Translations under genes and position numbers: made by a program
Notes under the pieces: generated by a model
Databases searched by the model: none
Told to the model about the DNA's origin: nothing
The model's input: the letters and a program-made list of their open reading frames with translations, nothing else
NCBI RefSeq assembly: GCF_003265705.1
Contig: NW_020312859.1
Coordinates: forward strand, 2,180,174-2,244,173
DNA length: 64,000 bases
Origin: Callorhinus ursinus
Lineage: Eukaryota; Chordata; Mammalia; Carnivora; Otariidae
Direction of reading: 5' to 3'
In this document: piece by piece, positions 31,825 to 44,136 of the stretch
Layout of the letters: each line of letters starts with the position of its first letter
How positions within the stretch are numbered: position 1 is the stretch's first letter

Positions 31825-33725
31825 AGAGAGACAACATGGACAAGGAAGGAGTGCATGTGACAAATGCACAAGAGAGCATCTTCTGAGGAAGTGAAGGAAG
31901 TCCCCAGAAGGTGGCGGGGGGTGAGGGGGGCAGTCAGGACCCAGGCATGGGCGAGGGGAGAGTGCCAGGGACAGCCTGATAGGTGGGCAATAAGAGTCCC
32001 TGGCTCAGGAGGGAATGCATAGGGTTCACGTTCAGGTGTTCCTGGCCTAGGGAAAGATAGACGTGCAGAACAAGGACTGACAGAAACGGAGGGGGAAAAT
32101 AAAGACAAACCTCTGGGAACATTATGATGAAAACTGAGTGTTAGAGATAGAAGGACAGGCAGACAGACAGACGGACAGACAGAGAGAGAGAGAGAGAGAG
32201 AAAGATACAGTAATAAAAATTAAAACGAGTCAGAACTTCAAATAAATCCAGACAGCTATCTAGAGGGAACGAGGTGAGGAGTCAGGGCGCAAGGAGATGT
32301 AGAGCATGAGAGCGGGGTGAAGGACAACAGAGAGACAGAGGGAATATGGCCGACAGAGCTGTTTAGTCAAGGGATGATTTCAGGTCATCCAGACACCCTC
32401 TCAGACGGACTCCTCACAAAGAACCTGCCCAGTGTTTGTCTGAGTTCTCTTTCCTGCCATGCCCAATGGAAGGACTTGATTGAACTCCTGCCTTACGAAA
32501 GGAAGAGGAGGTCACCCCCAAGCTAGCCAGGAGCCCTGCCGTCTCTGACCTACTACTCAGAGACAGGGGACTCCCGTGGTAGGTGATGTTCATTCAGGTG
32601 CTACCTGTCAGCATGGTTGACACTTTTTATATCGCCCTGTCTTCTGAGACTTCCTCCAACCTGCCCCCCTCCTCCACAGCAGGCAGCCTGCCTCGTGGCC
32701 TGATGGGTCTCCTTGTCTCTCAGACATTTCCCCCAATAAACTCTTGATCCAGTCTCGTCTTGACATCTGCTTTTCAGAGGCTCCAAAGAACACATGCATC
32801 TATTTGTTTGGGCTTGAATTATTCAGGCAGCGAAGGAAAAGAAAGTAGGGAGGAAGAAGTTTTGGAAGAGAGAGAACATGTTTTTTTCTGATACATATCA
32901 CTATCGAATGAAGATGGTAATTAGATTCCACTAGAAACGTTAAAAAGAGTGAGGTCCCCATTTTGTTTAAATGACTATATTCAGCGTATACCTAAAAGTT
33001 CAGCACTTACGGCCATGTGAACTATGATGAAAAATATTCGATGTCAACTTAAAACCTTCTAGGCAATAGTCGCTTCCCAGAAATTTGTTTCAGATATATG
33101 TGTCAAGAAAAAATAAATTTTTTTGAAAACCACTCTCCCAGACCTGAAATCCTTGTGTGACCCCTATTCAAGACTGAATCACATAGCAGAAGGTGAGAAA
33201 ACGCAAGGCTAAGTAACACTTCATTATTAGGTAGATCAGGGGCTAAATGCCCAAACTAAGATTCAAGGTCGCTAACCTGGGTCACAGCCTTTCCTTTTCC
33301 TGATTGATGATGGGCCTAGATTTTAGACCCTAAAGTAGCTTAGAACTAAGGCATGACCCGCTCCATGTCCAGCCCTAAATTCCAGACCTGGCTCTAGATC
33401 TTCTAATCCAACAAGAAGAAAGGCTGCAAGCAGCAGTACCAGAGACAATGTAGCAAAAAGGCTTCTTCCTCCATCTCCAGGTACCGTGTGCACCTTTCAT
33501 AGGATTCACACACAGAAGATAGGACTCAAAAAGGCCCCTGGAATCTGAGCAACAGAAAATCTGAGGGTCAGGAGACATTGAAAGAGAGACACAAATCAGA
33601 AAAAGAGAAGTGCAACAACCAACCAAAATTAAATGTGAAACAGTAACCTCAAACTCTAAAGGATCCCCCCAAAAGGCTGAAGACAGAGAAACGGGGGTGG
33701 GTGGATATCCAACAGTCTTAGATTT
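31825..33725. other. No intact gene; flank of the decayed SLPI copy
   Basis: GGTTCACGTTCAGGTGTTCCTGGCCTAGG (32030-32060) parallels GCTCACGGTCAGGTGCTCCTGGCCCGCGG (11946-11975) in intron 1 of the SLPI-like gene, so the duplication extends here. A recognisable leader exon is not found where it would be expected (about 32.4-32.7 kb). Confidence 0.45.
32155..32206 (+). repeat. (GACA)n / (GA)n simple repeat
   Basis: CAGACAGACAGAC units followed by about 11 GA dinucleotides. Confidence 0.92.
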
Positions 33726-33732
33726 TCATGTA

Positions 33733-33907
33733 GTTTTAAATATATAACTTTATTTCTTTGTGTTGTTTTCATGTTAATAAGCATTAAACTCTTGACAAAA
33801 GGAACCGTGGGCGGTGACGAGAGAGCACGGGGGAACTGGGGATCAGTCATCCAAGTCTGAGCCTGTCCGATGGGTCTTCTCAGATCTGATTGAGAAGGGG
33901 TTTCTAC
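33733..33907 (-). other. WFDC15B: Predicted 3' UTR exon of the WFDC15B-like gene
   Basis: A strong acceptor (CTCGTCTCTTCCCAG|GTAGAAACC) starts the exon at 33907. AATAAA lies at 33750-33755 on the minus strand. The coding exon ends TGAG|GTGAGA, which requires such a terminal non-coding exon. Linking the two is inference. Confidence 0.5.
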
Positions 33908-34495
33908 CTGGGAAGAGACGAGGGAATCAGAGATGTGGGAAGGTGCAAACGTGAGAGGGACATACACTGGGTCCCAAGACCCCCTTAGTCTGCATCCTGC
34001 TGGGTGCTCTCCTCCCGGGAGCACGCGGATGCACTGCCCAGGAATCAGGGACAGGGGACAGGGAATTCTAGGAAAGCCATCCTAAGGAATTAGAATCTTA
34101 TAATCCCTTACTTCACAGTTTGAATGTGGAGACGAAAGTGACTCATTATTACAAGCTGTAAGAAAAAAACAATGGCAGTTGAAAATCGTCATAATAAAAC
34201 TTCAATAACGGTTGAGGGGCTTGCCAATAACCTTGTCCGAAGGGCCCGGTCACTCAGAAGAAAGGAGGGATGCCCAGGAAACGGAACCGTGCCTTTTTGA
34301 GGAAGGGGTCTTGGGCCTCCCTCGCTACGGCCCGACCGGCGAACCACATTTCAAGGCAGACCCCGGTGGTAAAGCTCTGATGTCACAGATTTCTAAGAGC
34401 ACTGCCAGTTCTGGCCTGCCGCCGGGACACCTTGTTCTTCTGGAACATTCCCGGGACACAGCCCAGGGCAGCAGGGGGGGAGAGGGGCTCTCACC

Positions 34496-34901
34496 TCATT
34501 CCAGGCTGAGCCACGGCTCCATACACTGCTGCCTGCAGTTGTAGAAGCAACACTTCTTGTCCCCCTTGCAACCTCTGTCGCGCCCGCACAGAGGTAAGAG
34601 GACGAAAGGGCAGCCAAGTGAAAACTCGGGGCAATACCCAGGTTTCTTTACAACTGAGGAGAAACGCCACAGGGTGAGCTGGGGGCGCCGGAGCGTCGTG
34701 GCCAGGCAGCGCGGCCAGCAGGCCCCCGGGACCGCTCCGAGGAAGGTTCCCCCACCCCAGCCACGCGCCGGCCCGCCGCGCCCGGGGACACGCACCCTTC
34801 CGCTGCCCCTGCCGCCCGGGCTGCGCCGTGTGGAGGCCCAGGAGGAGGAGGAGGAGGAGCAGGTGGATCGCGGTGAGTGCCGACGGGCCGAGCAGCTTCA
34901 T
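34496..34901 (-). CDS. WFDC15B: WFDC15B-like secreted single-WAP protein, two coding exons
   Basis: Exon 1 (34796-34901) encodes a leader that starts [13 protein letters not shown] and has eight consecutive Leu. Exon 2 (34496-34653) starts after TTTCTCCTCAG and encodes [11 protein letters not shown] through MEPWLSLE to a TGA. Together they give 87 aa. All eight WAP cysteines are present (YC, GC, LC, GC, CC, NC, QC). The KPGYCPE start, CPFVL loop and CCFY-C motif match mouse WFDC15B as I recall it. The intron is only 142 bp and phase 1, and the stop is followed by donor TGAG|GTGAGA, as in PI3. The family are small secreted antimicrobial or antiprotease proteins; the exact target is unknown. 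The exon 1 region is GC- and CpG-rich, unlike the other genes here. Confidence 0.88.
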
Positions 34902-34940
34902 GGCGCCGCCGGGTGTGTGCGCAACGTGCGGGGTGATTCT

Positions 34941-34950
34941 TGGCTTATAT
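34941..34950 (-). promoter_or_regulatory. TATA box of the WFDC15B-like gene
   Basis: ATATAAG on the minus strand about 45 bases upstream of the ATG at 34901, inside a CpG-rich stretch that runs from about 34680 to 35200. Confidence 0.65.
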
Positions 34951-35209
34951 CGCCTCTGGCGGGGGGCCCGCCGTCAGGGGGCGCTGTGGTTCCCGGGGGG
35001 GGGGCGTTGGTCCAAGGTCACAGGTGCCTCCCTCGGACCTGGAAATAGCAGCCTTCCCGCCACCCCCCCAAGAGAGGCCTGGCAGTGACCCCTCTTTTTC
35101 AGGGAGGGTCAGGGCTGGCCTAGCCCTTACTACTCGGTGCTTTACGGTGTGGATTTGGAGGCGGTAGGAGGGAACCGGCTTTCCCGGGGCGCTCCTTGGG
35201 TCTGACACA

Positions 35210-35925
35210 CTCCACTCTTCTCACTGTGTCTCCAGATCACTTTAGAGCAGCGGATTTCAGAAATGCGTACATTTGAAGAGCTTACTTTGAAACAGACACA
35301 GGCACAAAGACAAGGCCAGAAAACGAGCTATTAGCAAGATCGTATCTAGATTTAGGGAGAATATCAATGCGTTGCGCGCCGGAGACAGAACTCGAAGTTC
35401 TGTGAATGTTTTCTACCTTAACTCCTGTCTCTGTGCCTCCACAACTTTGTGAACACTTCATTTGCTGATCAGGTCTAACTGGAGGTCACTTTGGAACGTG
35501 AAACCCAGGCCCCAAGACCCTGCTAGCTCCCCCTGCCCTCCCATACAAGGGTGCGTTGTTCCTGCTTGCCTGGTGGCAAAGAACCTACCCATCCAAACAG
35601 ATATATGGATGCTCACAGGAGAATGGGTACCAGCTGTGGGAGGCAGAGAGCTGCTGAAAAGGGTCAGTCCCTGCAGCAGCAGCTCTGTCCACCTGTTCCT
35701 TTCTTTCCAGCGCCGTGTTGTAGCTACCTCCTGGCGTTTTTCCACTGGGCATCTTCCTTTCTAGCTCTAGCTTGGCCTGTTCTCTGTGAAGTTCAGTCCA
35801 AATTTAGAAGAAAAAAAAAATCCTTTCCAATGGGTTTAACAGGGCAGTAACTTCAAGTGTCTGCACTTTTATTCTCAAGATTTTTGTTTGCAGTCCCACA
35901 CGCCCACTCGCGACCTTTCTATTTT
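35210..35925. other. No gene seen
   Basis: 5' flank of the WFDC15B-like gene. Part of it (35740-35850) loosely resembles 47320-47420, perhaps an old shared LTR. Open frames lack support. Confidence 0.35.
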
Positions 35926-35929
35926 CAAA

Positions 35930-36650
35930 GAACCTTGATATTCACTGCAGTTTTATGCTACTAAAATATGACAAAGATATGACATGCAAGGGAAGCTATA
36001 TGCCAGTCTTCCTATAAACGTAAGGCAGAAATCCTAAGCACAATATTAGCTAGTGAATTTTGTCATATGTAAAAATGGTGATGCATCATGAACAAGTGGG
36101 GACTTATTTCAACCGTTAGATGGTTGGTTTAACATTCGAAAGTCAGCCAGTGGAATAGTCCTTACTAAGAAATAAGGGGAAAATCATATGATCATCTCCA
36201 CATCAGCAGTAGAATATATAAAAAATTATTTATCCATTAATGATAAAAGAATACAATGGTACAGGATTAGAAGTTCACTTAGTTACTTTGATAGCAAGCC
36301 TCTATAAAATCCCTACTGCAGAAGTAAGCATTTTCAGAATGGTGGAATAAGAGCTGCTCCTCCATAAAAGCCGTTAGAGTATGAACAAATGTTGTCAAAA
36401 TCAACCTTTTCAGAACTTTGCAACTTACCAAAGGCGTGCAACAATCCATGAAGTGTTTATCCAAGAGGAACAACTGCATCTGGGCAAGAAGGGAGAGCTT
36501 CCCGGCAATCTGACTTGCCCCACTTGCATCCCTTTCTTCCTGGCTGGGAGGTAGCCCGGAGGCCAGCAGGCTTGCACTGTGGGGGGGGTGAAAACCAGCA
36601 GCATGGCACTCATTGAAGTACAGAGTGCATTTGATGCTACTCGAAAGCTC
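35930..36650 (+). mobile_element. L1-like fragment
   Basis: ATGACATGCAAGGGAAGCTATATG...AATCCTAAGCACAATATTAGC and the following A-rich text look like L1 ORF2 in sense orientation to about 36270. The rest, to 36650, is less certain. Confidence 0.5.
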
Positions 36651-36708
36651 CATCACCAAAAAAAGGGTCCCTATTTGACCTGTCTGGCAACTTCATAAAA
36701 AGAGCCTG

Positions 36709-36716
36709 TTTTATTT
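36709..36716 (-). other. Possible relic polyadenylation signal of SEMG
   Basis: AATAAA on the minus strand, about 220 bp below the last recognisable SEMG repeat. Link to the gene is a guess. Confidence 0.25.
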
Positions 36717-36934
36717 CACCCAACTCAGAGCTTGCTGTTTGTGGTCAGTCCTCTCCCTGGGTCAGTTTTTTGACAGTATGGCATCTTCAGACAGTGAGAC
36801 CAATTGGAGCTAGTGAGAGGCTGACCAAAAAACATAAAAAGAACAAGTGGGGAAGGCCACACACACGTGTGGGGGTGTGTCTAGGCCTAGTGCTAGGTAC
36901 ATGCTCTGCGGACAGGCCTGTTGCTCTATTTACA

Positions 36935-37590
36935 TATTGGCCCCATCCTTCATCTTGATTAGGATTTCAGGGCTGATTACGATTGATGTCTTGTACTTGC
37001 TGTTTGGGTTGAATATAGTCGCTGTCTTGGGATCTATCTTGGTGTCTGCCTTGTTGTAGATGATAGAGTGGTTCTCTACCTTGATATTAGCCTGGCATGT
37101 CACGGTATATAGGCCACATCCTTGATCTTGATTAGGATAGGATGTGTCTGATTATGATCATTGTCATATACTTGCTTTAAAGTTAGGATATTGTAACTGC
37201 CTTTGGAGCCAGTCTGGTGTCTGCCTTTTTATCCAGAAGAGTGTGGACCTTGTTCTCTGTTTGGAAATCTGTATGATCCATCTGGTGACTGATAATAAGA
37301 GTGTTTGGGCTCAATAATCTCCAAAGTTCCCTTCCACCTCTCACCCCTCCCCATCTGCTCCCCACCAACTCATCATGTTCCACAAAGGGCTGTGGCTTGG
37401 GTTGCAGAAGAATTAGTTCCCATCAGGAAGAAGAATATGTGCCCAAATAGCACCCAGAAAACCCTTAAAAGTCATTCTGCTTGACAGCTTTTCCCCAAGC
37501 CCACCTCCTACACTCACCACTGAGGCCCATCACAGCTACTTGCTCCTCAAAAATGAGGAGCAGAGAAAGGACAAAGATATTGGACTTCAT
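36935..37590 (-). pseudogene. Semenogelin (SEMG) pseudogene
   Basis: Exon 1 (37518-37590) is intact. It has ATG, 24 codons for the leader MKSNIFVLSLLLIFEEQVAV then MGLS, and a phase-1 donor GTGAGT. This is the semenogelin leader almost residue for residue. Exon 2 begins at 37281 after ...TCACCAG in the right phase and reads DGSYRFPNREQGPHSSG, then TAA at 37229-37231 where semenogelin has a Gln codon. The frame then continues with semenogelin-like KGRHQTGSKGSY and NDHNQ before another stop. Two diverged repeat units are visible about 175 bp apart (around 37216 and 37041), close to the 180-bp (60-residue) SEMG repeat. The predicted product stops after about 41 residues. SEMG forms the seminal gel and is made in seminal vesicles, which carnivores lack. 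The strand agrees with PI3, as in human. Confidence 0.85.
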
Positions 37591-37599
37591 CTTGCCAGG

Positions 37600-38150
37600 A
37601 AAGCCTTGGCTAGAGCTGAATTGAGTTTCTCACATATGCCTTCCTTGACTCTGTACCAGGGTCGGCTGAAGTCACAAAAGGCACTATCCTTTCTTAGCTT
37701 ATCGATAAACGCCAACTTCTGCAGTCCGGCTCAATAGGGGACACTGTCAGAGTCCCCAGGAACTGCACAGAGACACAATGTCAGAGGCCTTTGTTTTCCC
37801 CTAAAGCTCCAGCAAATCTTTATCAATACTCAAAAGTCATCACGCTAAGCCTTCGTTATTTATCGAAGAAATTCAGTACAGAGAGAAGAGACTTACTTCA
37901 GGTTATAAAACTAATTCTTCCGTGATGCCCTCATTTAAATACTCCATCACAAATATAACTCTGTACTTCTTGTTTCAAAATGGGCTTGAGTTAACATTCT
38001 ATTTTACCTGAGAAGGAATAGTCATAGAGGTAGAAAGACACTGAAGACAATGCAACTTCATGGAAGCCAAGTAAAGGTTTCAAGAAGCAAACAGTGTGCA
38101 CCAATTACAAAACTGGCTGTGAGGTTCATCATGATAAAAACTGACATGTG
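37600..38150. other. 5' flank of the SEMG pseudogene; nothing else seen
   Basis: No clean TATA box is found at the expected distance. GGCATATGTGAG (minus strand, about 37640) could be a decayed one. Confidence 0.3.
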
Positions 38151-38357
38151 GGGGCACCTGGGTGGCTCAGCCGGTTAAGTGTCTGCCTTCGGCTCAGGTC
38201 ATGATCCCAGGATCCTGGGATCAAGCCCTGAGTCAGGCTCCCTAATCAGCAAGGAGCCTGCTTCTCTCTCTCCCTCTGCCCTTCCCCCCACTCTTCTCTC
38301 TCTCCCCCTCCCTCTCTCAAATAAATAAATAAAATCTTTAAAAAAAAAAAAAAAAGA
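38151..38357 (+). mobile_element. CAN-SINE
   Basis: GGGGGCACCTGGGTGGCTCAG head, AAATAAATAAATAAAATC tail and a 15-base A run. ACTGACATGTG flanks it on both sides (about 38140 and 38358). Confidence 0.93.
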
Positions 38358-38369
38358 CTGACATGTGCC

Positions 38370-39940
38370 CAAAGCTTTACTGTCTTCAGCTGCTGCTACT
38401 AACTTTAATTACAGAAGATTAATTAATAGTTGCTATGTTGAGTTGTCAGTTGGGGAATAGAGAACAGAAGTAGTGTTTTCAAGAAGTCTGAATTTGCAAT
38501 GGAGTGGGAGTCTGGGCCATACCTGTGGGCAAGGTGAGCTCCAGAGATATTTTCAAAGGGTGGGAGGAATTTAACATGTTTTCATGGTGATGGGAATGAG
38601 TGTTGGATAAAGAAGTAAGAGTGTTGGTTTCCTTATTGGGGTCTTTTCAGTAAATCTACCTGAACAACAAAATTAATTTTTTAACAAACAATAGTAAACA
38701 GCTACAGCCCCAATAGTCTGTGAGGAATATTTGCCATCATCAATGAATTTGTTAATATATTGACAGAAGATGCAAAGAGAATATTTCCAACTTATCTAGA
38801 GAAGTACAATTTCCTGCAAATGTGAGAACGTCCTGAATAGTCTAAAGAGCATTCCTTTACTTTAACCCATGAAAATTGGCTTGTGGGCAGACCACAGGAC
38901 CACAGGAGCATCCCAGTAGTGACCTTATATGCATTCAGAACACCATGGAGGGTGGTTCTGGAGGAAGGATAGCTTGAAAACATATTTCCAATCACTCTAT
39001 ACTAAAATCCTGATCTACCTGCAGGGAATGCCATATGTAAGAGAAAAGGGAAAGACCAACCAAGTTTTTATGTAAAGAACATAGATTAAAAATTACTAAG
39101 TTGTCAGACATAAGGCATGTGAGCTACATGGTTTCACTGAGCCATTCTGAGCTCCTACCAAGGTTATGTGTGTGCCCCAAGCATGGTAATATCAAAAGCT
39201 GAGGGGCAATATTTCCCTCAGGCAGAGACCTGAGCAGATTAAGGTGAAATGTTCCTGAACTATAATTGCCTACAGTGCCTACTGTGCCTTAATTACCTAT
39301 GCACTCCTTCCCACCATTGCCTCAAAAAAAATACCAGAAACCACTCTATTCCAAGCTGACTAGTAGAAGAAAAGATCTGACAGTATTAACCCTACTTGTG
39401 GATGAAAGAACAAAACCTTTGTCTAATCCTGTGTGCAGAAGGTACAGATAAAACTAGGGGGTGAAGATTTGCAAAAACACAACCAGACAATTGCAAGCCA
39501 AAAATAGCACAAGATAATGATACTCATATAAGAATAGAATTCAGTGAAATTTGGGGGGAAAAGGCATTTCAAAATTAAAAAGGAATGTATTGATAAAAAT
39601 GGAAGAAGCAATCAGTGCTTTCAAAAGCAGAAAAATGGTATGATTGGTGAATAAATCCTTGGTATGGTATCTTGATAGGGGAAGGAAAAGCTCCTCCTGG
39701 AAAAATCAAGAAAAGGTTTGGAAAATATTAACATGTATAAAATTTCATATAAGAATGGAAAAATAATATGCTCAAAGACTAAAAGAGGGGAATTTTACAG
39801 TGTTTTGCAATTCAAAGCAAAATTACTTGAAAACATAGAAAATGTAACAGAATTAATTACCGTGTTGCTTTAAGAATAGAGACAAAACCCAAACTGTACA
39901 AATATCATGAAAGAAGTATAAAAAAATTGTCTATCTCTTT
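38370..39940. other. No gene seen; AT-rich
   Basis: A-rich sequence with short open frames only. Parts near 39.3-39.9 kb may be old LINE. No exon-like signals. Confidence 0.4.
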
Positions 39941-39942
39941 TT

Positions 39943-40121
39943 AAAAAAAAGATTCTATTTATTTATTTGGCAGAGAGAGCACAAGCAGGGGGAGCGGCAG
40001 GCAGAGGGAGAGGGAGAAGCAGGCTCACCGAGCAGGGAGCCTGATGTGGGGCTCGATCCCAGGACCCTGGGATCATGACCTGGGTGGAAGGCAGAAGCTG
40101 AATGAGCCAACCGGGTGCCCC
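39943..40121 (-). mobile_element. CAN-SINE, antisense
   Basis: GATTCTATTTATTTATTTGGCAG, GCAGGCTCACCGAGCAGGG and the end CCAACCGGGTGCCCC. ACTATCTCTT flanks are present on both sides. Confidence 0.9.
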
Positions 40122-40139
40122 TAACTATCTCTTGCCTTA

Positions 40140-40610
40140 GGTCCACAAAGAGCTAGGCCCAGATGATTTAATATAGAGCAATAAGATGAGAAAAATCATG
40201 GTAGAAATTTCCTGCAGAAACTTCCTTAAGACCGTGGAAGAAGAAATGATGGGGAGAAAGTACAAGCCCCATGTTAATGCATACAGGAGCAGGATGGGTG
40301 ACACGGACATTCACCAGGGTGATAATTTGGATCAGCCAGTACAGCAAAGTCCACCCCTTTCTATCACTTGTATTTGGAGTCGTGTTCATCTCTAAGAGTT
40401 CTATACCCAGCAAAACTACCCAGCAAAAATGAAGGAGAAATTAAGACACTCCCAGAAAAACAAAAACTGAAGGATTTTGTCATTAGTAGACATGACCTAC
40501 AAGAAATGCTAAATGGAGTCCTTGAGGAGAACTGAAAGAACACTACGTAGTAATTCCAAACCATAAAAGGAAATAAAGAATAACAGTAAAGGTAAATATT
40601 TCATCCACAT
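40140..40610 (+). mobile_element. L1-like fragment
   Basis: TTCTATACCCAGCAAAACTAC...CAAGAAATGCTAAATGGAGTCC is L1 text. Stops in all frames. Confidence 0.6.
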
Positions 40611-40743
40611 TCCTTGTTACAGCTGCATAGCACTTCACTGTATACATGTACCACCATTAATCCAATCACTCTCCTTCCCATGTGTGGGCATTTAGGTTTC
40701 TTCCAATATTTAGCTCTTACAAACAATGCTGCAATTGATGCAT

Positions 40744-41170
40744 GTACTTTAATTCCACACTTTGGCTTATATTATTCTATTGGTCTGGAATTGCTACCAG
40801 AAATGTAGCAATTGCTACTGGAAAGTATAACCTATACTTTCATTCAGAGTCAGGCCAAGCCAATGTGTCCATAGTCGTTTTTGAAAGACTCCTAAATCCT
40901 CTTGCTTTGGTCTACATCCTATGGAAAGAAAAATGACTTTAAATCAGAACAGATAATTCCCATTCTCAGCTCTGCTTCTGACTCCTAAACAGTTTTCCCG
41001 TCTGTAAGATGGAGGCAGTTTTCTGATTCTGTCAACAGGGATTTCAACTCCAAACTCAATGTAAGGTTGTGGCTCAGGGCATCTGTTACAAGCTGCAACT
41101 TGAACCTGACTCCTAGGGACAGACACACATGGATGGCTAGAACAGAGCTTGCAAGGTCCTGGAAAATGGC
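40744..41170 (+). repeat. Direct segmental duplicate, copy A
   Basis: Shares an ordered set of phrases with 44137-44545: CACTTTGGCTT, CATCCTATGGAAAGA, CTTCTGACTCCTA, GGTTGTGGCTCAGGGCATCTG, CAGACACACATGGATGGCTAGAACAGAG. Distance about 3.4 kb, same strand. It lies upstream of the SEMG pseudogene. Confidence 0.6.
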
Positions 41171-41179
41171 TCAAGCGTG

Positions 41180-43080
41180 CCTAAGCTTATAGTGACGTTC
41201 GTTGCTCTACCCCTGGGGTGTGCGAAGACCCTGGAGAGACGGTATCCAGTTCCTTGTCTCAGCAACAACTAGTGGGTACTGGGGAACTTTGGGTGTCTGG
41301 TGGAGGGTGGTGTCAAACAATGACCTATTTTCTGGTTTCTTTACTCACAAGCCACACTGAACACTGTCTCTAACACAGCTCCATAGAAGTAGCTCAGAGA
41401 TTTTGTCCAGGGTAAGAGGCAGTCTGTAACAACAGAGACCTCTGAAGCTCTCCCCCTAAAAATGGGCTTTATTTGGAACAGAGCATGGAAAAGTTCAAGC
41501 CTATAGGCGCTCTTTAAAACAATGGAGATTTTGGTGGTAATCAATTAAGAGGAAGCTGGCAGCTCCATGAGAGCAAAAAGCTCAACTACAAGCCAACTAG
41601 TTTACTAATTTACAACTAGTAATTCCCAGAAAGATTCATTGAAAAAGACAACTAAGGAGAACCCTTCTAGGGTGGGAACAAACCTCAAGGACTACTTCTG
41701 CAAAGGGGCTCAAATAATTAGATAAAACTGCAAAACAATTTCTGCCACAGGGAATGTTTGGGGAAAAAAATAGAACGATCAACTGACAATTTTGTGGAGC
41801 CTACAAGATGGGTGTGATGCTGACAGCCACACAGCTTAACAGACAGCCAGGGAGACTGACGATAATCTTCCTAAAGGAACACTGAGGCTGAGACATGGGA
41901 AAGGACTTAGGCTTCTTGGAAATTTCCAGTATTTGAGTGTTTTTAGTATTTGGAGGGATCCAGTGTTCTGTTCTCAACCAGAGCGATTTTGCCCCCACCC
42001 TGAGGACATTGGGCAATGCCTGGAGACATTTAGTCTGGTAGAGGCCAGGAATGCTGCCAAACATCCTACAATGCACAGGAAAGCTCTGATCCCCACAAAA
42101 AAGAATGATCTGACCCAAAATGTTAATAGTGCCAAGACTGAAGAATCCTGGGTTGAGTATGATGGACCAGTACTTGTGTTCATCAAGCACAGTTAAGGAA
42201 AGGACATGACTGGGTATTGGGTCCTCTCTGAAAGCCGCAGCATCGAGCAGATTTTGATCAACTGTCCTTCTGCCTCTTGATCTTCAGGAGACATCAGTTC
42301 TTCCAGTGGCTCTTCTGATCATTGTACCTAAAGGTCTCCTAATCTGTGGAGTCCAGATTCTCAGCAGGAGAACTTCAGCTCTTGGTTTTATTTTGAAGGT
42401 CAATTTTTTTTTAAATCAGGAGTGTGCTTTGATTTTTAGTTTGTTTACTTTTTAGAGCCCATTGAACATGTTCTGTAATGTGCTTGAAATCTTGTAATTG
42501 GAATTTCCTTTTGCAATTTATTTTTTGGTAACAAATGCCCTATTTCAAGTAGAAGCCTATTTATGAGGGGACAGGACAAGTCCCATTTTACTTCAGCTGT
42601 TAAGTCCGTCCCCAAAATTGTTTGAAAGTTTTTGGTCTATTTCTAAAGGCTCTTTATCTTTATTTTATTACACTTTTGATTCTTTGTGCAATCTATCCTT
42701 GAGAGAAGGCTTCTGAAATGGCCCTAGTGTGTTTCTGGTTTTTCTAGTGCTCTCAAGACCATTTTAAATAATAAATTACTGTATACCATAGATCAAGTAA
42801 CTTTTATACAATCAATAACCAGTGAGAAACCATAGTGAAAGAGAAGATTCCATTCACAAAAACAGACACACTATTTCTTATGCTATAAATTTGATGCATT
42901 GTGATGAAATAACCAATAGTTGAGGTTTACAAATGACCCAAAATTGTTATAAATATCACCTGATAAAGTAAGCATTTGAGATTTGCCAGGAAAAAACTGA
43001 TGATAAATTATCATGGGAGAAGGAGTTATATATGTATGTATGACACATACCCCCCACCCTCACCCCCATGCTAGGCACTG
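41180..43080. other. No gene seen
   Basis: No supported exon. Frames at 41801-42196 on both strands have no leader or domain. MER/LINE-like AT-rich text from 42400. Confidence 0.4.
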
Positions 43081-43084
43081 TCAG

Positions 43085-43850
43085 GAATTTTTATTTTATT
43101 TTATTTTTATTGAGGTATAATTGACATGTAACATTACATTAGCTTCAGGTGCACACTGTGAAATGATGACCACAGTGAGCCCACTGACACATTTTAATGC
43201 AACCAAGATTATCATAAATATATCAACATAATTAGAACATACAGGAATGGTGGGGGAATACACACACATATCAGTGGAAGAAAAGAGAAACTCAGTGCCT
43301 ATAGGAATTTACAAATTATAAAGGTAGAATTCCACATCACCAGAGAAATGTCGGAAAACTCAGTACATGATATCGTAACAGATTGTCAATAATTCAGGGG
43401 GGAAATACTGGATTTCTGTCCCATCCATTATCTCAAAATAAGTTTTAGATGATTAAGGATTTAAGTTATAAAAATACTCAAAGGAAACATAACTGCATTT
43501 TTATATAATCCTGATATGGAGATGATCTTCTGAAAGCCACTTGATACAGCTAACCACCTACAAATGAAAAACTTTTGTAAGGCAAAAATCAATCATACAG
43601 TAGGAAAAACAATTAGAAATTGGAAAAATGTGAGTAAACACATATGATGGGAATATATATTCTATAATGTGTTGAAAGACTGTTTACAACATAGTAAAGA
43701 AAACAGATGCCCTAATAGAAAAATGAGCACGGACCATGAATATATGGTCTACAGAAAAAATAATACAAGTGGATAATTCATCTATGAAAATAAAACCTCA
43801 CTGATAATTAAAGAAGTACAAATTAAAACAAAACATGATTCCTATTTTAT
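43085..43850. mobile_element. L1-like sequence
   Basis: Starts with a reversed L1 3' UTR (TTTTATTGAGGTATAATTGACATG); the rest is A-rich L1-like text with many stops. Exact limits and number of pieces unclear. Confidence 0.5.
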
Positions 43851-44136
43851 CGGGGCCTATGAGACTGCTTTCCCACCGCTGATTTTGGGCAATTCCATCT
43901 GCCACTGGCCCCTGTCTCAGGTACTGTGAAATGAGTGACTTGGTCTCTTAGGACCTTTCTCACTTGCGAAAGACTCCAAGCATCTAAGCAAAGGTCTCTG
44001 CCTGGTGAGGAGTAAATTGACAAGAGAAGAGCAGAAAGATCATTGGGAGGACACTAAATGATACAAAATACCTGGTGATGATGGCTGACTTGGCATTTTG
44101 TGGAGTTGACTTCTTCTCTTCTCCCCAAACCAACAT

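Noticed and set aside
36279..36659. 126-residue minus-strand frame downstream of the SEMG relic
   Set aside because: No likeness to semenogelin; it overlaps LINE-like text and has no exon signals.
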